A stretch of DNA of 64,000 nt, taken from the NCBI GenBank assembly GCA_963760405.1, contig CAVXCV010000013.1, forward strand, positions 24,963 through 88,962, in the 5' to 3' direction. The translations under genes and the position numbers were made by a program. The notes beneath the pieces were generated by a model. The model was not told the DNA's origin and made no database searches. It saw only the letters and a list, made by a program, of their open reading frames with translations. Position 1 is the stretch's first letter; the number at the start of each line of letters is the position of its first letter. Below, one piece after another: positions 8,864-16,915 of this stretch. Source of the stretch: RYN-230 sp963760405. Its GTDB lineage: Bacteria > Actinomycetota > Actinomycetes > Streptosporangiales > Streptosporangiaceae.

Positions 8864-10458
8864 GAGTCCTCCTGTCCCAGTGCGCGGGCCGCATCCCCGA
8901 GGATGGCCGCCACCTGGGCGAGCGTGCCGTCGTCGCCGACGTTGCCGGCGAACACCACGTAGGGCAGCCCGGCCACCCCGGGAGCCGCGTCGAGCGGCCA
9001 CAGTACCGAGATCAGGCCGGGGAACAGCTGGCCGGCCACGGCCGCGCGGCGGATGCCCAGGCCGTGCCGGGCGACGTCGTGCGAGGTGATCCCGCCCTTG
9101 GCGATGACCCAGGCTGGCCCGCCGGGCAGGGCCGCGCGGACGGTCGCGGCCAGCGCCGCGGACACCTGGCGGGCGATCGTCAGGCTGTCCGCCCGGTCGC
9201 GGCCCGCGGCGACCGCGCGGCTGGTGTAGAGCAGCACGTCCGATCCCTGTAGCGCGCCAGCCACCCGCGCGGCGGCTGCCGCCACCACGTCGCGGGCGCC
9301 GGCGCCGCCGCGCAACAGCGTGGGCACGTCGAGTTCCACGTCGGCCGTGCCGCCCCGGCCGCGGAGCGCGGCGAGCTGCCGACTGGTGAGGCCGACATGC
9401 GAGCCCACCACGATCAGGCCGTGCCCGCTCCGGCGGGCCGGGACAGCCTGGCCGCCGGTTCCGGCCAGGACAGCCGGGGGCCAGATCCGCGCTCCGCGTA
9501 GCGGCGGCTCCGGGCTCAGGCCGGCCAGCGCCCGGACGAACGACGGGCCGGTGCGGTACAGGAACGACTGGCCAGCCCGTTCCGCCAGCAGTGCCCCGTA
9601 CGCCACCGTCTCCAGATCCGAGTACTCGGTGGCGTTGACCACGGCCCAGCGGCCGTCGCGCAGGCCGGCCAGCAGCTCACGGACCCGGGCCGGGCCGCCC
9701 CGCCTGATGTCGGTCAGGCTGATGCTGGCTACCTCGTCCCGGCTGATCGCGCCGCCGCTCTTCTCCGCCACGAAGGCACGCAGGTCCGATGCGGCATAGC
9801 CGAAGGCGGGGTCGCGGGCGAACTCGGTCTCGCCCACCCCGACCAGCTGGCCGCCGGTGCGGGCCCAGTGGATGTCACCCGCGGTCAGCCGGCCAGCCTC
9901 CAGGAACGCTGGGATCAGCAGCACCCCGTCGTAGCCGTGGCCGTGCACCTGGCAGCGGGCGGCCTGCACCGCGGCCACCTCCGCCATCACATGGCCGCGC
10001 AGCGTGGAGTCGCTGCGGCTGACCAGCTGGAGGCGCGCGCCGCGGCGGTCCGCCACGGCCATCAGGCCCCGGGCCGCGCGCAGGTTCAGGTCGGTGGCGG
10101 CCGGCTCCTCGAGGCTGCGGGTGTTGGTCAGCACGAAACACGTGGCGGCCGGGCTGGCCAGCGCGGCCGCGTAGGCGGACTCCGCCAGGACGGTCACGAC
10201 CTGGACGTCGTGCACGGCCTGCGATCCGGTCGGGTCGTCGTCCAGCACGCCGAGCAGCAGGCCGTCCGCGGCGCGCAGCGCGCGGATCGACTCCCGGAGC
10301 GTTTCGTCATCCGGGCGGGCGGCGGGGAGCCCGGCGAGCACCTCGGCGGCGGCCGGCAGGCTGTCCGGCAGCGATCTGGCCTTTCCGCTCGGTTCCGGCG
10401 AGCCACGCTGGCTCTGCGCGCCAGCTGGCTGCGTACGCCGGCGGCAGCGGCCGGGCAC
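8860..10458 (-). CDS. otnK: Four-carbon acid sugar kinase family protein (OtnK-like, DUF1537)
   Basis: Members phosphorylate 3-oxo-tetronates in the threonate/erythronate route. The N-terminal motif GVLDDDPTGSQAVHD (from about residue 70) matches the family DDxTG substrate site. SRSDSTLRGH is the STxKG-like motif. The C-terminal nucleotide-binding domain holds AKGGITSHDVARHGLGIRRA. GTG 10458 may be leaderless (TACATT lies eight bases upstream), but the first 30 residues are low complexity, so a start nearer residue 30 is possible. It overlaps the dehydrogenase downstream (GTGA) and is divergent from a DenD-like dehydrogenase. The isomerase OtnI and aldolase/decarboxylase OtnC are absent here. 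Confidence 0.8.
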   Translation of the reverse strand: MPGRCRRRTQPAGAQSQRGSPEPSGKARSLPDSLPAAAEVLAGLPAARPDDETLRESIRALRAADGLLLGVLDDDPTGSQAVHDVQVVTVLAESAYAAALASPAATCFVLTNTRSLEEPAATDLNLRAARGLMAVADRRGARLQLVSRSDSTLRGHVMAEVAAVQAARCQVHGHGYDGVLLIPAFLEAGRLTAGDIHWARTGGQLVGVGETEFARDPAFGYAASDLRAFVAEKSGGAISRDEVASISLTDIRRGGPARVRELLAGLRDGRWAVVNATEYSDLETVAYGALLAERAGQSFLYRTGPSFVRALAGLSPEPPLRGARIWPPAVLAGTGGQAVPARRSGHGLIVVGSHVGLTSRQLAALRGRGGTADVELDVPTLLRGGAGARDVVAAAAARVAGALQGSDVLLYTSRAVAAGRDRADSLTIARQVSAALAATVRAALPGGPAWVIAKGGITSHDVARHGLGIRRAAVAGQLFPGLISVLWPLDAAPGVAGLPYVVFAGNVGDDGTLAQVAAILGDAARALGQEDS

Positions 10459-10479
10459 GTACGATCAATGTATTCGACG

Positions 10480-10495
10480 CCCCCCGGGCGGGGGG
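10480..10495. promoter_or_regulatory. GC hairpin in divergent promoter region
   Basis: A perfect inverted repeat of six C and six G around GGGC lies in the 60-base space between the divergent otnK-like and denD-like genes. It could be a regulator site or simply part of a 5' leader. No other motif is clear. Confidence 0.3.
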
Positions 10496-10518
10496 ACCCT
10501 GGCCGGGACGGAGACGCC

Positions 10519-11520
10519 GTGGCGAATGTGCTGGTGACCGGCGGCGCCGGGTTCCTGGGTTCCCGGCTCGCCCGGGACCTGCTGGCCACGGGCTCGGTTG
10601 AGATAGCGGGCCGCGAGGCGGCCGCGCTGGGCCGGCTGACCCTGCTGGACCAGGCCCCGGTGCCCGCGGACCTCGCGGCGGACCAGCGGGTCAGCGCGAT
10701 CCGCGGCGACCTCGCCGGGCTGATGGACCCGGGCGGCCCCGGCCCGGACCTGCTCACCGGGACCGACGTGATCTTCCATCTGGCCGCGGCGGTCAGCGCC
10801 GAGTGCGAAGCCGACTTCGACCTCGGCCTGCGGGCGAACGTCCAGGCCACCGGGGCGCTGCTGGCGTCCTGCCGCGTGCTCGGCAGTAGCCCGGTGGTGG
10901 TGTTCGCGAGCTCCCTGGCCGTGTACGGCGGCTCGGCTGAGCATCCGTTGCCGCCCGTGGTCGATGAGGACACCCTGCCGGACCCGCAGTCCAGTTACGG
11001 GATACAGAAGTTCATCGGTGAGCAGCTGGTGGCCGACTACACCCGCAAGGGCTTCCTGCGCGGCCGGTCGCTGCGGCTGATGACGGTCAGCGTCCGCCCC
11101 GGACGCCCCAACGCCGCCGCGTCCGGCTTCCTGTCCGGCATCATCCGGGAACCACTGGCGGGCCAGCGCGCGACCTGCCCGGTCGGCCCGGGCACAGCGG
11201 TGGCGCTGGCCTCCCCGGCCCGGACCATCGCTGGGCTCCGCTGCGCCGCGGCCGCCCCTGACGAAGCGTGGGGCGGCCGCACCGCGGTCAACCTGCCCGC
11301 CCTCACCGTCACCGTCGCGGACATGGTGGCCGCGCTGGAGCAGGCGGCCGGGCCGCAGGTGAGCGCGCTGATCGACTGGGTGCCCGACCCGGCGGTCGCG
11401 GCCATGGTGACCAGCTGGCCGGCCCGTGTCCGGATCGGGCGCGCGGGCCGTCTGGGGCTGACCCCTGATCCGGACTTCGGCTCCATCATCAGCCAGTATC
11501 TCGCCGAGACCCGCCGCTGA
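10519..11520 (+). CDS. denD: NAD-dependent epimerase/dehydratase family protein (D-erythronate dehydrogenase-like)
   Basis: A 333-residue extended SDR. Rossmann motif VTGGAGFLG lies at residues 6-14, the sequence FASSLAVYGG supplies the catalytic serine region, and YGIQK gives the YxxxK pair. DenD oxidises D-erythronate to 2-oxo-tetronate, the entry step to the OtnK pathway, and the kinase lies divergently next door. GTG 10519 follows GGGACGGAG. The context supports DenD over a nucleotide-sugar epimerase, but substrate assignment is inferred. Confidence 0.78.
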   Translation: MANVLVTGGAGFLGSRLARDLLATGSVEIAGREAAALGRLTLLDQAPVPADLAADQRVSAIRGDLAGLMDPGGPGPDLLTGTDVIFHLAAAVSAECEADFDLGLRANVQATGALLASCRVLGSSPVVVFASSLAVYGGSAEHPLPPVVDEDTLPDPQSSYGIQKFIGEQLVADYTRKGFLRGRSLRLMTVSVRPGRPNAAASGFLSGIIREPLAGQRATCPVGPGTAVALASPARTIAGLRCAAAAPDEAWGGRTAVNLPALTVTVADMVAALEQAAGPQVSALIDWVPDPAVAAMVTSWPARVRIGRAGRLGLTPDPDFGSIISQYLAETRR

Positions 11521-11768
11521 TGCCCGGCGCCCTGCACACCGACAGCGCCGCGGGCGGGCTGCTGATCCTGGTCGCGGACCGGGCCCGGGGCGTCCTCATC
11601 GGCGCCGCCGCGGTGGGGCCCGGCGCGGATGACTGGATCACCGAGGCCATTGTGGCGATCCGGGGCAGCGTGCCGGTGCGGGTGCTGGCCGATGTGGTGC
11701 ACCCGTTCCCGACGTTCGGCCAGGCCTATGAGGTCCCGCTGCGCGAACTCGCCGCCCAGCTTCATTAG
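11520..11768 (+). pseudogene. Orphan C-terminal (dimerisation) fragment of a pyridine nucleotide-disulfide oxidoreductase
   Basis: The stretch VADRARGVLIGAAAVGPGADDWITEAIVAIRG, then VRVLADVVHPFPTFGQAYEVPLRELA, is the Pyr_redox_dim domain that ends mercuric-reductase/dihydrolipoamide-dehydrogenase-type proteins; HPFPT is its typical signature. The FAD and NAD domains (about 350 residues) are missing. The fragment starts at ATG 11520, which overlaps the denD stop, so it appears to have been fused to this place by a deletion. It is probably non-functional. Confidence 0.65.
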
Positions 11769-11844
11769 GCGGCCCCCAGCTGTTTCAGGCCGGCCAGCCA
11801 GGGCACGGCATGAGCCTGCAACGAAACCCCTCAGGAGGAATCTC

Positions 11845-12255
11845 ATGACGAACTCCGGGGAACACCGGCATATTGAAATCAAGGACGGTGACCAGACGGT
11901 CGCCGCTGCTGAAGTGACCAAGGCGGCGCATGACGGGAACACCGTCCGGGCGTCGCTGCTCCCGTCGTCTGGGCACATCGCGCCCGGCACCCGGGCCAGC
12001 CTGGTGGACGCCGTGCTGGACACGCCGGAGGTGAAGGAGAGCGCCCGGCTGGAGGCCACGGTCCCGCTGGGTGATTCGGAGACGCTGGAGCGGTTGCGGG
12101 AACGGACCGAGGACACCGCCACCCGCCCGGCCGGCTCCACCGCGCTGCTGGACGCGAACATCCCAGGTGGCGGCGAGGCGGCGACCGGCGGGGCGGCAGC
12201 CGAAGCGGACGAGGCGGACGAGGCGGCGGCACCGCCTGAGCCGCCCGCGTCTTGA
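11845..12255 (+). CDS. Hypothetical protein, acidic tail
   Basis: A 136-residue protein starting at ATG 11845 behind AGGAGG. The first 90 residues look like one small beta-rich domain (IEIKDGDQTVAAAEVTKAAHDG, then SGHIAPGTRASLVDAVLDTP). The tail is acidic and repetitive (EADEADEAAAPPEPP; a 9-base repeat in DNA). No signal peptide or membrane segment. I do not recognise a function; similar small proteins are scattered in actinomycetes. Confidence 0.6.
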   Translation: MTNSGEHRHIEIKDGDQTVAAAEVTKAAHDGNTVRASLLPSSGHIAPGTRASLVDAVLDTPEVKESARLEATVPLGDSETLERLRERTEDTATRPAGSTALLDANIPGGGEAATGGAAAEADEADEAAAPPEPPAS

Positions 12256-12323
12256 CCGGCCAGGGCATGCCGCCCGGGATGTAGCGGGCCGCGCCAGGTA
12301 ACGCCGGGCGGGGCAGGCGGGAC

Positions 12324-12376
12324 GTTGCTAGCAACCAAGGTTGACTAAGTGTGAATTGTCAACTACGGTTGCTTGT
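12324..12376 (+). promoter_or_regulatory. Leaderless promoter with nested palindromic operator for the HTH/Clp-N pair
   Basis: A -35 TTGACT (12341-12346) and -10 TACGGT (12364-12369) are 17 bp apart, and the ATG at 12377 sits where transcription should begin, so the mRNA is probably leaderless. Overlaid on this are a double inverted repeat, GCAACC-aag-GTTGAC (12331-12345) and GTCAAC-tac-GGTTGC (12358-12372), and a perfect palindrome GTTGCTAGCAAC (12324-12335). A repressor bound here would block RNA polymerase. Confidence 0.7.
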
Positions 12377-12610
12377 ATGCCGGAGACGACGATAGCGATC
12401 GATGAGGATCCCGCAGCCGAACTGGCCGCGGTCGTGGCGCTGCGGCGGCTCGCGGACCAGCTGGAGGACCTGGCCGTCGAGCGGGCCATGCGGGCCGGCT
12501 GGGGCTGGCCGCAGGTGGCTGAGGCGCTCGGCGTCACCCGGCAGGCGGTGCACAAGAAGCACGCCCACCGGCTGATCGCCGCAGGCGTCACGCTGAAACG
12601 GCGCTCCTAG
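12377..12610 (+). CDS. Small helix-turn-helix protein, partner of Clp-N protein
   Basis: A 77-residue protein. The helix-turn-helix is WGWPQVAEALGVTRQAVHKKHAHRL near the C-terminus, preceded by a helical stretch (ELAAVVALRRLADQLEDLAVERAM) that could dimerise. It is the first gene of a two-gene unit with the Clp N-terminal domain protein 15 bases downstream. This pairing is common in actinomycetes. The palindromic promoter directly upstream is the obvious candidate for its own binding site. There is no ribosome site, consistent with a leaderless start. Confidence 0.8.
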   Translation: MPETTIAIDEDPAAELAAVVALRRLADQLEDLAVERAMRAGWGWPQVAEALGVTRQAVHKKHAHRLIAAGVTLKRRS

Positions 12611-12625
12611 AGTGAGGAGACAGCG

Positions 12626-13111
12626 ATGGTTACCCGGTTCGCCGATTACGCGCGCGCCATCGTCCGGGACGCGGAAGAAGAGGCAAGAGCGGCGGGCTCG
12701 CCCTCGCTCGAGGCAGAGCACCTGCTGCTGGCCCTGGCCGCCGCGCGGGGCAGCGACGCGGGACAGGTTCTCGCCTCGGCCGGCCTTGACCACACCGCGA
12801 TCCAGGCCGCCCTCGACCAGGAGATGCGGCAGAGCCTGCGGGTGGCCGGGGTGGACCTGCCGCCCGGTGGCCTGCCCCGGGCCAGCCGGGATCCTGGGCG
12901 CCGCGTGCGGCTGGGTGCCTCCAGCAAGCTGGTGTTGGAGCGGGCGGCCAAGGCTGCCGCCGGGCAGCGCCAGATGCGGCCCGGGCACCTGCTGCTCGGC
13001 GTGCTCGGCGCGCAGGCCGGGACGGTGCCGCGGGCGCTGGCCCTGACCGGCGTGGACCAGGCCGACCTGGCCCTGCGGACCAGGCAGGCCCTGGCGGCCG
13101 ATCCCCAGTGA
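12626..13111 (+). CDS. Clp N-terminal domain-containing protein
   Basis: A 161-residue protein with two Clp_N repeats and no AAA ATPase domain. Repeat one contains AGSPSLEAEHLLLALAAARGS and repeat two contains QRQMRPGHLLLGVLGAQAG. In ClpA/ClpC these repeats bind substrates and adaptors, so a stand-alone version may recognise damaged proteins or act as an adaptor or anti-adaptor. It starts at ATG 12626 behind GAGGAG and is translated from the same unit as the HTH protein upstream. A stress-linked role is inferred from the domain only. Confidence 0.85.
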   Translation: MVTRFADYARAIVRDAEEEARAAGSPSLEAEHLLLALAAARGSDAGQVLASAGLDHTAIQAALDQEMRQSLRVAGVDLPPGGLPRASRDPGRRVRLGASSKLVLERAAKAAAGQRQMRPGHLLLGVLGAQAGTVPRALALTGVDQADLALRTRQALAADPQ

Positions 13112-13138
13112 CCACGCTGTCCACTGCTCCGGTTCGCC

Positions 13139-13186
13139 AAGTGTGTGCCGAAACCGCCGTGATAACGACGGTTAGGGAACACACTT
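13139..13186. repeat. Long imperfect inverted repeat between Clp-N and LutA-like genes
   Basis: A 22-bp imperfect dyad (about 18 matches) around a GATA loop begins AAGTGTGT and ends ACACACTT. Outer bases TTCGC and GCGAA extend the symmetry. It could be a bidirectional terminator for the plus-strand unit, but lacks a T tract. Its length and sharp ends also fit a REP-like or miniature mobile palindrome. Confidence 0.5.
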
Positions 13187-13273
13187 ACGGAGCGAATCGT
13201 CGTCGGTGCGGCGGCCAACCGCCATGCAGTGCGTGGCGATCCAGCGCACCTGCGGGTCCGGCAGGATGAGAGC

Positions 13274-14011
13274 ATGCGCATCGCACTGTTCGTGACCTGC
13301 CTGGCCGACACGCTGTTCCCGGAAGCCGGGCAGGCGACCGTGGCGCTGCTGGAGCGGCTGGGCCATGAGGTGGTCTTCCCGGCCGGGCAGAGCTGCTGCG
13401 GGCAGATGCACGTGAACACCGGCTACCTGCCGGAGGCGCTGCCGCTGGTGCGGCGGTACGTCGAGGTGTTCGAGGAGTACGAGGCGATCGTGGTGCCGTC
13501 CGGGTCGTGCACTGGCTCGGTCCGGCACCAGCACGCGATGGTGGCCCGGCGGGCCGGCGACGAGCCGCTGGCCCTGCGCGCGGAACTGGTCGCGGCCCGC
13601 ACCTTCGAGCTGTCCCAGCTGCTGATCGATGTGCTCGGGGTGGAGGACGTCGGCGCCTACTACCCGCACCGGGTTACCTACCATCCCACCTGCCATTCGC
13701 TGCGGATGCTGGGTGTCGGGGACCGGCCGTTGCGGCTGCTGCGCCGGGTACGCGGGCTGGACCTGGTGCCACTGCCGGACGCGGAGGTGTGCTGCGGCTT
13801 CGGCGGCACGTTCGCCGTCAAGAACGCGGACACCTCCACGGCCATGCTGGCCGACAAGATGAGCAGCGTGCTGGCGACCGGGGCTGAGGTGTGCACGGCC
13901 GGCGACAGCTCGTGCCTGATGCATATCGCCGGGGGCCTGTCCCGGCTGCGCACCGGGATCAGGACCGTGCACCTGGCGCAGATCCTGGCCGCCACCGCGG
14001 CCGGGGCCTGA
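13274..14011 (+). CDS. lutA: (Fe-S)-binding protein, LutA-like CCG-domain protein
   Basis: A 245-residue protein with the paired cysteine-rich (CCG) domains of LutA/GlpC/GlcF: QSCCGQMH near residue 45, SGSCTGSVRH near 80, YHPTCHSLR near 138 and EVCCGFGGTF near 178. LutA works with LutB and LutC in L-lactate oxidation, and related proteins serve glycolate oxidase. Here neither lutB nor lutC follows; the next gene is on the other strand. It starts at ATG 13274 after AGGAT. Linkage to the acid-sugar genes suggests it may oxidise a hydroxy-acid made in that pathway, but this is inference. Confidence 0.8.
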   Translation: MRIALFVTCLADTLFPEAGQATVALLERLGHEVVFPAGQSCCGQMHVNTGYLPEALPLVRRYVEVFEEYEAIVVPSGSCTGSVRHQHAMVARRAGDEPLALRAELVAARTFELSQLLIDVLGVEDVGAYYPHRVTYHPTCHSLRMLGVGDRPLRLLRRVRGLDLVPLPDAEVCCGFGGTFAVKNADTSTAMLADKMSSVLATGAEVCTAGDSSCLMHIAGGLSRLRTGIRTVHLAQILAATAAGA

Positions 14012-14028
14012 CGCCGGCCGCTGGCCCG

Positions 14029-15033
14029 CTACCCGGTGCGCAGGCGTGACCAGGCGTCGCTGCCGACCGCGAGGAGCAGGATGCCGCCCAGGGTGATCTG
14101 CTCGTAGAGCGGGTTCAGCCCGAGCAGGTCGAAGCCGTTACCGATCAGCGCGATGAACAGCACGCCGACCACGGTCCGCCAGATCGCGCCCTGACCGCCG
14201 AGGATGCTCGTCCCGCCGACCACGATGCCGGCCAGCACGGTGAAGGTGAGCGTGGTCTCCCCGTTCGATGCCTGCGCGCTGAGCACCCGGGAAGCGTCGA
14301 TCACCCCGGCGAGGGCCGCGGCCCCGCCGCTGAGCACGAACGTGAGCAGCTTGATCAGCTGGACCCGGACGCCAGCCAGCCGGGCCGCCTCGGCGTTACT
14401 GCCTGCCGCGTACATGTACCGGCCCGTAGTGGTCCGGGACAGCACCACCCCGAGCAGCACCACCGCGAGCAGCATCGTCCAGGTCGAGGTGGCCACGGTG
14501 AGGAACGTCGTGCGGGCCAGGCGGCCGAACGCGGGGTGGCTGTAGGCGATGATCAGGTTCCCGCCGGTGACCAGGCTGGCCAGGCCGCTGACCACGAAGG
14601 ACATGGCCAGCGTGGCGATCAGCGAGTTGATCCGGAAGATCGTCGTGATCACGCCGTTTACCAGCCCGACGCCCAGGCCGACCGCGACCCCGGCCAGGAT
14701 GGCCACCGCCGGCGGCACCGACAGAGCGAGCTGCGTGGCGATGACGCCTGCCAGCGCGTAGATCGCGCCGACCGACAGGTCTATGCCGCCGGCCACGAGC
14801 ACCAGGGTGCCCGCCGCCGCGATGATCAGCGTCGAGGCCTGCTGGTCGACGATGTCGAGCAGGTTGACCTTGGTGAAGAACGGCCCGCTCGCGATGGACA
14901 GCACGATGAACAGGACCAGGAACGGGAAGATGATCCCGCCGCGGCGCAGCCTGGACAGCAGCTCCGCGGGTGCGCCGGCGGGGGATGCCCCGGCGGGCCG
15001 GTCCTTCTGGTGTGGCGGCCGCCGCGGTGACAT
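14029..15033 (-). CDS. Ribose-type sugar ABC transporter permease (RbsC-like)
   Basis: A 334-residue inner-membrane permease of the BPD_transp_2 family. The core GTLVLVAGGIDLSVGAIYAL and the EAA-like region AGSNAEAARLAGVRV are typical, with about eight to ten membrane segments. ATG 15033 lies nine bases after the ATPase stop. An alternative ATG at 15046 overlaps that stop (ATGA) and has a good GAGGTG site, but is out of frame; one extra base near 14990 would reconcile them (MNQPDVTAAAATPEGPA joining GASPAGAPAELL). So the N-terminus is uncertain. It forms a transporter with the ATPase upstream. Confidence 0.87.
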   Translation of the reverse strand: MSPRRPPHQKDRPAGASPAGAPAELLSRLRRGGIIFPFLVLFIVLSIASGPFFTKVNLLDIVDQQASTLIIAAAGTLVLVAGGIDLSVGAIYALAGVIATQLALSVPPAVAILAGVAVGLGVGLVNGVITTIFRINSLIATLAMSFVVSGLASLVTGGNLIIAYSHPAFGRLARTTFLTVATSTWTMLLAVVLLGVVLSRTTTGRYMYAAGSNAEAARLAGVRVQLIKLLTFVLSGGAAALAGVIDASRVLSAQASNGETTLTFTVLAGIVVGGTSILGGQGAIWRTVVGVLFIALIGNGFDLLGLNPLYEQITLGGILLLAVGSDAWSRLRTG

Positions 15034-15042
15034 CTGGCTGGT

Positions 15043-16581
15043 TCATCCCGCACCTCTTTCGGTGGCACCGAACGCCGCGCCGAGAATGGCTGCCTCGGTC
15101 ACCTCATCACCGGTGAGCTCGGCGGCGATCCGGCCGCCGCGCATCACCAGCACGCGGTGGGCCAGGCCGAGGATCTCCTCGACATCGGAGGAGATCAGCA
15201 GCACGCCGAGGCCCTCCGCGGTCAGCGTGGTCAGCAGTTCGTAGATGGCCCGCTTAGCGCCCACATCCACGCCACGGGTCGGCTCGTCCGCGATCAGCAC
15301 CCGCGGCTCGCACAGCAGCACCCGGGCGAACAGCAGCTTCTGCTGGTTGCCGCCGGACAATGTGTCCGCCGGGGCCGCCTGGCTGCGGGCGCGGACGTCC
15401 ACCCGGCGCAGCATCTCCTGCACCGTCCGGCGTTCCGGCCCGGACCTGACGATCCCGGCCCGGGCGAACTGGGCCAGGCTGGCCAGGCTGACGTTCTCGG
15501 TCACCGAACGCCGCAGCAAGAGGCCCTGGTCCTTGCGCGACTCCGGGATCATCGCGATACCGGCCCGCAGCGCCCCTCGCGGGCTGCCCGGCCAGTGCCG
15601 GCGGCTGAGCCGCCCGGTCCCGGGGACCGTGACCGTTCCGGCGGCCAGCCGGCTCGCCTGGTAAACCGCCCGGGCGAGCTCGCTCCGGCCCGCCCCGACC
15701 AGGCCGGCCAGGCCGAGGATCTCCCCCGCCCGCAGGTCGAGCGAGACGTCGCGCACGCCCGGCGCGCTGACCCCGCGGACCGACAGCACGACCGGCGCCT
15801 GCTCAGGAACCGGCTGCCGGGCGGGGAACGTGGCGCCCAGGGACCGGCCGAGCATGGAGCCGAGCAGCGATTCCTCGGTCTGGCCCGCGGCGGCGGCCGT
15901 CTGCACCACCCGGCCGTCGCGCAAGATCGTCACCTCGTCCGCGAGGTCGAGCACCTCGCCGAGGAAATGCGAGACCAGCACTATCGTGGTGCCGGCCCGG
16001 GCGAGCCCGCGGATGACCTCGTGCAGGGCCTCGGCATCCGGCCGGGACAGCGCCGCCGTGGGCTCATCCATCACGATCAGCTCGGCGTTGCGGCACAGCG
16101 CCCGCAGGATCTCTACTTTCTGCTGGTCGGCGGTGCGCAGCCGGCCAGCGTTCAGGTCGCCGCCCAGCTCGAACCCTGCGGTCGCCACGAGCCCGGCATA
16201 GCGGCGGCGCAGCGCCCGCCGCCGCAGGAACCCGGCCCGCCTCGGCTCGACGCCGAGGAAGACGTTCTCCGCCACGGACAGCGAGGGAGCGATGGACAGC
16301 TCCTGCGCGATCAGCACGATCCCGCGAGCGATCGCGTCCCGCGGCGAGCGGAAGTGGACCGGCTCGCCGCCGAGCACGAGCTGCCCGCGATCCAGCTGCA
16401 CCGCCCCCGAGATGATCTTTCCCAGGGTGGACTTGCCCGCGCCGTTCTCGCCCACCAGGGCGTGGATCGATCCCCGGCCGATCTGCAGGCTGACCGCTTC
16501 CAGGGCGCGCGCACCGCCGAAGGACTTCCAGATGTCCCGCAGCTCGATGTGCACGCCCCGGAAGCCTGACTGGTCAGGCAC
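15043..16581 (-). CDS. Ribose-type sugar ABC transporter ATPase (RbsA-like, two nucleotide domains)
   Basis: A 512-residue ATPase with two fused ABC domains. Domain one has Walker A GENGAGKST at residues 44-52, RLRTADQQKVEILRAL as signature region and Walker B ELIVMDEPTAAL. Domain two has a degenerate Walker A (GLVGAGRSE), signature LSGGNQQK and Walker B VLIADEPTRGVD. This asymmetry is normal for RbsA/MglA/XylG. It energises uptake of a sugar or sugar acid. The binding-protein gene that should lie upstream is reduced to a tail fragment. The acid-sugar genes nearby make threonate or erythronate plausible substrates. Confidence 0.9.
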   Translation of the reverse strand: MPDQSGFRGVHIELRDIWKSFGGARALEAVSLQIGRGSIHALVGENGAGKSTLGKIISGAVQLDRGQLVLGGEPVHFRSPRDAIARGIVLIAQELSIAPSLSVAENVFLGVEPRRAGFLRRRALRRRYAGLVATAGFELGGDLNAGRLRTADQQKVEILRALCRNAELIVMDEPTAALSRPDAEALHEVIRGLARAGTTIVLVSHFLGEVLDLADEVTILRDGRVVQTAAAAGQTEESLLGSMLGRSLGATFPARQPVPEQAPVVLSVRGVSAPGVRDVSLDLRAGEILGLAGLVGAGRSELARAVYQASRLAAGTVTVPGTGRLSRRHWPGSPRGALRAGIAMIPESRKDQGLLLRRSVTENVSLASLAQFARAGIVRSGPERRTVQEMLRRVDVRARSQAAPADTLSGGNQQKLLFARVLLCEPRVLIADEPTRGVDVGAKRAIYELLTTLTAEGLGVLLISSDVEEILGLAHRVLVMRGGRIAAELTGDEVTEAAILGAAFGATERGAG

Positions 16582-16589
16582 GCCTTACC

Positions 16590-16700
16590 TCACCCAGGCC
16601 ACTCGGCGGTGAACTCGTGCACGTTCGACTTGGTCACCACGCCACCAGCGGGCAGCCCGGCGGGCGTGGCCTGGCTGGCCCGCCTGCGGTAACAGGATCG
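16590..16700 (-). pseudogene. C-terminal remnant of a sugar-binding protein (RbsB-like)
   Basis: Upstream of the ATPase on the same strand, the reading GGVVTKSNVHEFTAEWPG ends at a TGA at 16590-16592. Such an ending (VVTKxNVxEF...WP) is usual for periplasmic-binding-protein-like sugar receptors that precede this type of ATPase. Nothing of the receptor body, signal peptide or lipobox is found further upstream. A deletion has probably removed it. The fragment is short, so the match rests on pattern recognition. Confidence 0.45.
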
Positions 16701-16915
16701 GTCAGGGAATCAGGGCAGCCGCGTGGCCGGGACCTCGCCCAGCGCAGCGGCCTGCTGGCTGTTACTGAGTGCGTTGTCGGTGTAACCGGAGACAGAAACC
16801 AGGCGGCCGTGCGGCGCCGGGCGCGGGCGCAGCTGCGGCGGCTGCCCGCGCCTTACCATGACCGCGGCCTGCATCATCGTCGTGCCCAGGGCCATCCCCC
16901 CAGCGGTTGCTACGA
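16701..16915. other. Non-coding stretch upstream of the sugar transporter
   Basis: No gene is supported here. A minus-strand reading, SVSGYTDNALSNSQQAAALG, faintly recalls an OmpA-domain phrase, but it is short, has no start and stops at once. It is probably decayed sequence at the deletion that removed the binding protein. Confidence 0.4.

Noticed and set aside
16701..16895. OmpA-like domain fragment on the minus strand
   Set aside because: The resemblance (GYTDNALSNSQQA) is too short and there is no start or continuation.
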